Shown: piece after piece, positions 15,140 through 18,639 of the stretch | How positions within the stretch are numbered: position 1 is the stretch's first letter | Layout of the letters: every line of letters starts with the position of its first letter | Origin: CAZEZY01 sp964516635 | GTDB taxonomy: Bacteria > Pseudomonadota > Gammaproteobacteria > Burkholderiales > Burkholderiaceae_C | Direction: 5' to 3' | DNA: 18,639 bases | Assembly (NCBI GenBank): GCA_964516635.1 | Contig: CAZEZY010000036.1 | Location: 1 to 18,639 of the forward strand | Translations under genes and position numbers: made by a program | The notes under the pieces: generated by a model | What the model was told of the DNA's origin: nothing | Databases searched by the model: none | What the model saw: the letters and a program-made list of their open reading frames with translations, nothing else

Positions 15140-15799
15140 TCAGGCGTTCGTCATGAGCCAGTCGCTCAACTCGCTGACCGAGTGAGCCACGAATCGGGGC
15201 TGAAAGTCGTTGAATGTCCCATGGTCGTGCGCACCATAACTGACCCCCACGCTGGCACAGCCGGCATTGACGGCCATCTGGAGATCGTGTGTCGTGTCAC
15301 CGATCATGAGGGTGCGATCGGGGTCGACACCGAATTCCCGCATCAGTTCGTGCAGCATCAGCGGGTGGGGCTTTCCGGCGGTCTCGTCGGCGGTTCGTGA
15401 ACCATCGAAGACCCCGTGAAGCGCCACCGAATGCAGGGCCTCATCAAGACCTCGCCGGCTCTTCCCGGTGGCCACGGCCAGCCAGTGATGCCGCTCGCGC
15501 AGCGCCGCCAGAAGCGGCAGAACGCCTTCGAACAGGCTGAGATCGTGCTGGTGAGCCAGGTAATGATGGCGGTAACGCTCACCCAGCAGGGGATACTTCT
15601 CGGGTGGCACATCCGGTGCCGCATGCGCCAGTGCCTGCATCAGCCCCATTCCGATCACCCACGAAGCCTGCTGCGCGGACGGCTCGCGCCCGCCCACATC
15701 CCGAACAGCGGCCTGGATACACCGCACGATGATGGCGGTTGAGTCGAAAAGGGTGCCATCCCAGTCAAAGGCAATCAGGTCAAATTGGCGAGGCCGCAT
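15140..15799 (-). CDS. HAD-IA family hydrolase (phosphoglycolate phosphatase-like)
   Basis: Cytoplasmic phosphatase-like protein of 219 residues. All four HAD motifs are present: DWDGTL (12-17, nucleophile Asp12 and Asp14), Thr111 in VATGKS, Lys143 in AGKPHP, and GDTTHD (167-172). The helical cap between motifs I and II (about 18-90) makes it subfamily IA, with Gph or PpaX-type pyrophosphatases as closest guesses; the substrate cannot be read from sequence. Homologues in Burkholderiales commonly lie directly beside rluC; here an H-NS-like gene with a terminator separates them. No clear ribosome-binding site precedes the ATG at 15799, but the position of motif I fits this start. ylqF follows 15 bp downstream. 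Confidence 0.9.
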   Translation of the reverse strand: MRPRQFDLIAFDWDGTLFDSTAIIVRCIQAAVRDVGGREPSAQQASWVIGMGLMQALAHAAPDVPPEKYPLLGERYRHHYLAHQHDLSLFEGVLPLLAALRERHHWLAVATGKSRRGLDEALHSVALHGVFDGSRTADETAGKPHPLMLHELMREFGVDPDRTLMIGDTTHDLQMAVNAGCASVGVSYGAHDHGTFNDFQPRFVAHSVSELSDWLMTNA

Positions 15800-15817
15800 A
15801 TCAGACGTCAGAAAAAC

Positions 15818-15840
15818 AAAGGGCGCATTGTGCGCCCTTT
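15818..15840. terminator. Terminator downstream of the H-NS-like gene
   Basis: A 10 bp perfect stem (AAAGGGCGCA at 15818-15827, TGCGCCCTTT at 15831-15840) with a 3 nt loop. On the minus strand it is followed by GTTTTTC and lies 22 bp after the H-NS-like stop and 18 bp before the HAD start. It should limit read-through into the HAD-ylqF pair. Confidence 0.88.
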
Positions 15841-15861
15841 TTCAGAGGATCGCTGGTCGGT

Positions 15862-16164
15862 TCAGATACGGAAGGACTCGATGTTCTTGCCTTCGGCCAT
15901 CACCGCCTTGACCCAGCCGGGTTTGCGACCAGGACCACCCGACCAGGACTCGCCATTCGGACCCCGGTACTTGGCAGGCGACTTGGCCTTGCTGCCAGAT
16001 GCCTTGCGACCCGATGTGGCACCAAGATCTTCCAGGGTGATGCCATGCTCTTTCATTTTGGCCTTGATATCGGCAATGGCAGTGGCCAATTCCTGTTTGC
16101 GAACCTGTTCGGCTTGTGCCATCAGCGCCTGGGCTTGGGATACGAGTTCAGAATAAGTTGCCAT
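15862..16164 (-). CDS. H-NS family nucleoid-associated protein
   Basis: A 100-residue DNA-binding protein. The N-terminal helical/coiled-coil dimerisation part covers about residues 3-40 (YSELVSQAQALMAQAEQVRKQEL). A basic linker rich in Lys, Ser and Gly follows (50-64), and then the C-terminal DNA-binding domain KYRGPNGESWSGGPGRKPGW (65-84). Its GRKP core is the AT-hook-like loop used by betaproteobacterial H-NS homologues to bind the minor groove of AT-rich DNA. The length is that of short H-NS/MvaT-unrelated paralogues common in Burkholderiales. AGGA precedes the start. It appears to be an independent unit, with a promoter overlapping the end of rluC and its own terminator. Its targets (silenced or foreign genes) are inferred from the family. 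Confidence 0.93.
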   Translation of the reverse strand: MATYSELVSQAQALMAQAEQVRKQELATAIADIKAKMKEHGITLEDLGATSGRKASGSKAKSPAKYRGPNGESWSGGPGRKPGWVKAVMAEGKNIESFRI

Positions 16165-16194
16165 TTGTGGTCCTGTAAAAAATTACCAGACGTT

Positions 16195-16224
16195 ATTCTA
16201 ATCAGAAATACTGGCCCACGTCAC
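16195..16224 (-). promoter_or_regulatory. Probable promoter of the H-NS-like gene
   Basis: On the minus strand, GTGACG (16224-16219, 4 of 6 to TTGACA) and TAGAAT (16200-16195, 5 of 6 to TATAAT) are separated by 18 bp. The predicted start near 16188 gives a 24 nt leader. The promoter lies partly inside the last codons of rluC. This local stretch is more AT-rich than its surroundings. Confidence 0.55.
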
Positions 16225-17194
16225 CCCATCCGATCAATTCAGGCGGCAAAGGCGCTTTCAATTGTATTTCACGCTCATCCAGGGGATGAGAAAAATGCAA
16301 TTGCCAGGCATGCAGAAACATCCTGCCCAGACCCTGTCGCTGTAATTCGCGATTCAATGCAAAGTCACCGTATTTGTCATCGCCGGCAATCGGATGCCCA
16401 CCATGCGCCAGATGCACCCGGATCTGATGGGTGCGCCCCGTCTTGATGGTCACTGCCAGCAGCGTGAATACCCGACCGGACAGGGCACCCTCCCGGGGAG
16501 GATGAACGGGTCCGATCGGGCGCACGAGGCTGATGGAACGCTGGCCATCCGGGTCATCGGGCGTGGTCACCTTGACACGACGCTCGCCATCGGGGAGCAG
16601 GTATTTGTGCAAGGGCAGATCGATGACCTTGCGCTGCGCAGGCCAGATGCCGGCGACCAGGGCCAGATAGGTCTTGCCGGTGGAGCGATCGCGAAACTGG
16701 TTCTGCAGATGCCGCAACGCACTCTTTTTCTTGGCCACCAGCAAAATCCCGCTGGTCTCGCGGTCCAGTCGATGCACCAGTTCGAGCAGCCGGGATTCGG
16801 GATGGGCACGCCTCAACTGCTCGATGACGCCGAAAGAAACCCCACTGCCCCCATGCACGGCCACGCCGGCCGGCTTGTTGACCGCCAGCAGCAGGTCGTC
16901 CTCATACAGGATGGGGAACTCACGCGGAGGCACCTCCGCTGCCGCGCCCTCTTCCCGTATCGGCAGACGTATTGGCGGAATACGGAGCACATCACCCGGC
17001 TTCACCCGACTGTCTGCCTGGACGCGCCCCTTGTTGAGCCGGACCTCTCCGGAGCGGATGATGCGGTAAATGAGCGTCTTGGGAGCCCCACGGAGTTCAC
17101 GCAGCAGATAGTTGTCCACGCGCTGCCCATCGGACTCCGGATCGACCGTGAGAAACCGGACCGCGGGGGAAGACGGGGAAACGGAAGAGGCCAT
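16202..17194 (-). CDS. rluC: 23S rRNA pseudouridine synthase RluC
   Basis: RluA/RluC-family enzyme of 330 residues that, in E. coli, makes pseudouridines 955, 2504 and 2580 of 23S rRNA. It has an N-terminal S4 RNA-binding domain (about 22-75: DGQRVDNYLLRELRGAPKTLIYRIIRSGEVRLN). The catalytic domain carries ELVHRLDRETSGILLVAKK with nucleophile Asp144 and the late motif TGRTHQIRVHLAHGGHPIAGD (252-272). The S4 wording and the divergent placement beside rne, the same as in E. coli, favour RluC over RluD. The start at 17194 lacks a strong ribosome-binding site; residues 1-12 are low complexity and might not be translated. A candidate promoter lies in the shared region with rne. Confidence 0.94.
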   Translation of the reverse strand: MASSVSPSSPAVRFLTVDPESDGQRVDNYLLRELRGAPKTLIYRIIRSGEVRLNKGRVQADSRVKPGDVLRIPPIRLPIREEGAAAEVPPREFPILYEDDLLLAVNKPAGVAVHGGSGVSFGVIEQLRRAHPESRLLELVHRLDRETSGILLVAKKKSALRHLQNQFRDRSTGKTYLALVAGIWPAQRKVIDLPLHKYLLPDGERRVKVTTPDDPDGQRSISLVRPIGPVHPPREGALSGRVFTLLAVTIKTGRTHQIRVHLAHGGHPIAGDDKYGDFALNRELQRQGLGRMFLHAWQLHFSHPLDEREIQLKAPLPPELIGWGDVGQYF

Positions 17195-17215
17195 CAGCGG
17201 CTGCCATGAAAAAAG

Positions 17216-17268
17216 ATGCCACCTTTTCTATCAGCACACTATAATCAGTGCGTCTGGTAGGGTGGCAA
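17216..17268. promoter_or_regulatory. Overlapping divergent promoters for rne (+) and rluC (-)
   Basis: Plus strand: ATGCCA (17216-17221), 18 bp, then a perfect TATAAT (17240-17245), giving a start near 17252 for rne. Minus strand: TTGCCA (17268-17263), 19 bp, then TATAGT (17243-17238), giving a start near 17231 for rluC. The two -10 hexamers overlap, and the -35 regions form a 7 bp inverted repeat, TGCCACC (17217-17223) / GGTGGCA (17261-17267). The rne promoter is the stronger by match. The region is inferred from sequence only. Confidence 0.65.
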
Positions 17269-17702
17269 GTGTTTGATTTGCCTCGAAGTTTAAGGCACAC
17301 ACCGTAACCGCCTAACCCGACACCGGTAGCCAGCCTGCCCCGCGCACCCATTCACTCGACAGAGTCATGCGCGCCGCAGGTGACGACCTGCCATGTTTGT
17401 ACGCGAACCCGATACGGAATACCCCAAGCGTCCAGCTGCTGGCCCATGCAGGCAGAGCTGGGCGAGGAAACCAGTGACATCAAAGAAACGCAGGCAGCCG
17501 TGACCCATTCCGACTGGCCCCCTTTGATCACCCTGATCCACGCGCCTATGCCCGGGTGCTGCTGACCATTCGTGTGTGCCTTTGCGCCACACCTGCTGTC
17601 AGTCACTCAGTGCTCTCCGGCAATTCCTCCTCGTTCGCCCCATTCGGCAGGTCATGGCTGTATGCCCGATCACGGGTGGTTGTGACTTGAGGAAACCGCG
17701 AC
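17252..17702 (+). other. Long 5' leader of rne (about 450 nt, no gene seen)
   Basis: The stretch between the predicted rne start site and the rne ATG holds no credible coding frame: short open frames show no family resemblance or ribosome-binding site. One clean small hairpin is present, GCAGGT/ACCTGC around GACG (17376-17391), and GTGTG/CACAC is a weaker pairing near 17571-17591. In E. coli the rne mRNA has a 361 nt leader whose hairpins bind RNase E and allow autoregulation; a similar role here is inferred from position and length, not from conserved sequence. Confidence 0.5.
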
Positions 17703-18639
17703 ATGAAGCGCATGCTGATCAACGCCACGCAGGCTGAAGAACGCCGTCTGGCGATTGTGGACGGGCAGAAACTGCTCGACTACGAAATCGAAATCGAGGG
17801 GCGCGAACAGCGCAAAGGGAATATCTACAAAGCCGTGGTCACACGGGTCGAGCCTTCGCTCGAAGCCTGTTTTGTCGATTACGGCGAAGAACGGCACGGC
17901 TTTCTGCCCTTCAAGGAAATCTCACGTCAGTATTTCCAGGGCAACACGTCACCGTCACAGGCTCGCATTCAGGACGTGATTCGTGAAGGCCAGGAGTTGC
18001 TCGTCCAGGTGGAAAAGGAAGAGCGCGGCAACAAGGGGGCCGCCCTCACGACCTTTGTGAGTCTGGCTGGCCGATATGTGGTGCTGATGCCCAACAACCC
18101 ACGCGGTGGCGGGGTGAGTCGCCGGATCGAGGGAGAAGACCGCGCCGAACTCAAGGCCGCACTCGATCAGCTGGAATATCCCAACGGCATGAGCATCATT
18201 GCCCGAACCGCTGGCATTGGCCGCGATGCCAGTGAATTGCAATGGGACCTGAATTACCTGCTCAAACTCTGGAACGCGATTGATGGCGCCGCCCGTGCAG
18301 GCAAAGGGGCATTCCTCATTTATCAGGAATCCAGCCTGGTCATCCGTGCCATTCGCGATTATTTCAACAGCGATATCGGCGAAATCCTGATCGATACCGA
18401 CGACATCCATGAACAGGCCCACCAGTTCATGAGCCATGTCATGCCCGAACACGGGCATCGGGTGAAACGTTACCGAGACGATGCCCCCCTGTTCAGCCGA
18501 TTCCAGATCGAACACCAGATCGAAACCGCTTACAGCCGCACCGTTCAATTGCCCAGTGGTGGGGCGATCGTGATCGATCAGACCGAGGCGCTCGTTGCCG
18601 TCGACGTCAACTCCGCGCGGGCCATCAAGGGGGGCGACA
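17703..18639 (+). CDS. rne: Ribonuclease E (N-terminal part, runs off window)
   Basis: Essential endoribonuclease of mRNA decay and rRNA/tRNA maturation, and scaffold of the degradosome. The first 312 codons are present. MKRMLINATQAEERRLAIVDG opens the RNase H-like fold, and the S1 RNA-binding domain spans about 36-125 (RKGNIYKAVVTRVEPSLEACFVDYG). The 5'-monophosphate sensor is IIARTAG with Arg168 and Thr169, and VAVDVNSARAIKGG includes Asp301, equivalent to catalytic Asp303 of E. coli. The second catalytic Asp, the Zn-link cysteines and the degradosome tail are beyond the edge. GAGGA lies 9 bp before the ATG; a second ATG at 17712 is possible. rne is used over rng because of its position next to rluC; the RNase E/G distinction rests partly on that. 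Confidence 0.94.
   Translation, partial: MKRMLINATQAEERRLAIVDGQKLLDYEIEIEGREQRKGNIYKAVVTRVEPSLEACFVDYGEERHGFLPFKEISRQYFQGNTSPSQARIQDVIREGQELLVQVEKEERGNKGAALTTFVSLAGRYVVLMPNNPRGGGVSRRIEGEDRAELKAALDQLEYPNGMSIIARTAGIGRDASELQWDLNYLLKLWNAIDGAARAGKGAFLIYQESSLVIRAIRDYFNSDIGEILIDTDDIHEQAHQFMSHVMPEHGHRVKRYRDDAPLFSRFQIEHQIETAYSRTVQLPSGGAIVIDQTEALVAVDVNSARAIKGGD

Noticed and set aside
17352..17606. Short open frames inside the rne leader on both strands.
   Set aside because: No ribosome-binding site, no plausible protein character and several overlapping frames of similar length; better explained as chance frames in a leader.

Overview
The window is a GC-rich chromosomal segment that looks like a betaproteobacterium of the order Burkholderiales. 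The pointers are the protein styles (IlvD, MatB, the AT-hook type H-NS-like protein, the small Trp-rich protein, a Burkholderiales-type conserved hypothetical), the ccoI-ccoS-ccoN order, and rluC and rne placed back to back. Genus cannot be determined from the sequence alone. I see no insertion sequence, phage gene, CRISPR array or integrase. This is mainly a core-genome region.

Left part (1-3609): a microaerobic respiration block. On the minus strand, ccoI (copper P-type ATPase) and ccoS (oxidase assembly) are followed by ccoN (catalytic subunit of the cbb3 oxidase, cut by the window edge). One FNR/Anr-type box sits just upstream of ccoN and overlaps the ccoS stop. A second, fully symmetric box lies between ccoI and a divergent universal stress protein gene. 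Both boxes have a -10-like element at the distance expected for a class II FNR promoter.

Middle part (3619-10769): a minus-strand group, ilvD - lgt - matB (branched-chain amino acid synthesis, lipoprotein lipidation, malonyl-CoA synthetase). lgt and matB overlap by ATGA. Upstream of ilvD is a small Trp-rich membrane protein, divergent from a small periplasmic cytochrome c. A bidirectional terminator separates the cytochrome from acs (acetyl-CoA synthetase), which converges on it.

Right part (10948-18639): a plus-strand pair made of a NavAb/NaChBac-type voltage-gated sodium channel and class I fumarase, closed by a strong terminator. Next on the minus strand come a conserved hypothetical, tRNA-Leu(UAA), the ribosome-assembly GTPase YlqF/RbgA, a HAD phosphatase, an H-NS-like nucleoid protein with its own promoter and terminator, and rluC. 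rluC diverges from rne (5' part only), which has a leader of about 450 nt. The rluC-rne intergenic region appears to carry two overlapping divergent promoters arranged with near mirror symmetry.

The most distinctive gene is the sodium channel, with its selectivity filter and four gating arginines intact. I found no convincing undescribed multi-gene system; the remaining points of interest are regulatory layouts and gene order.
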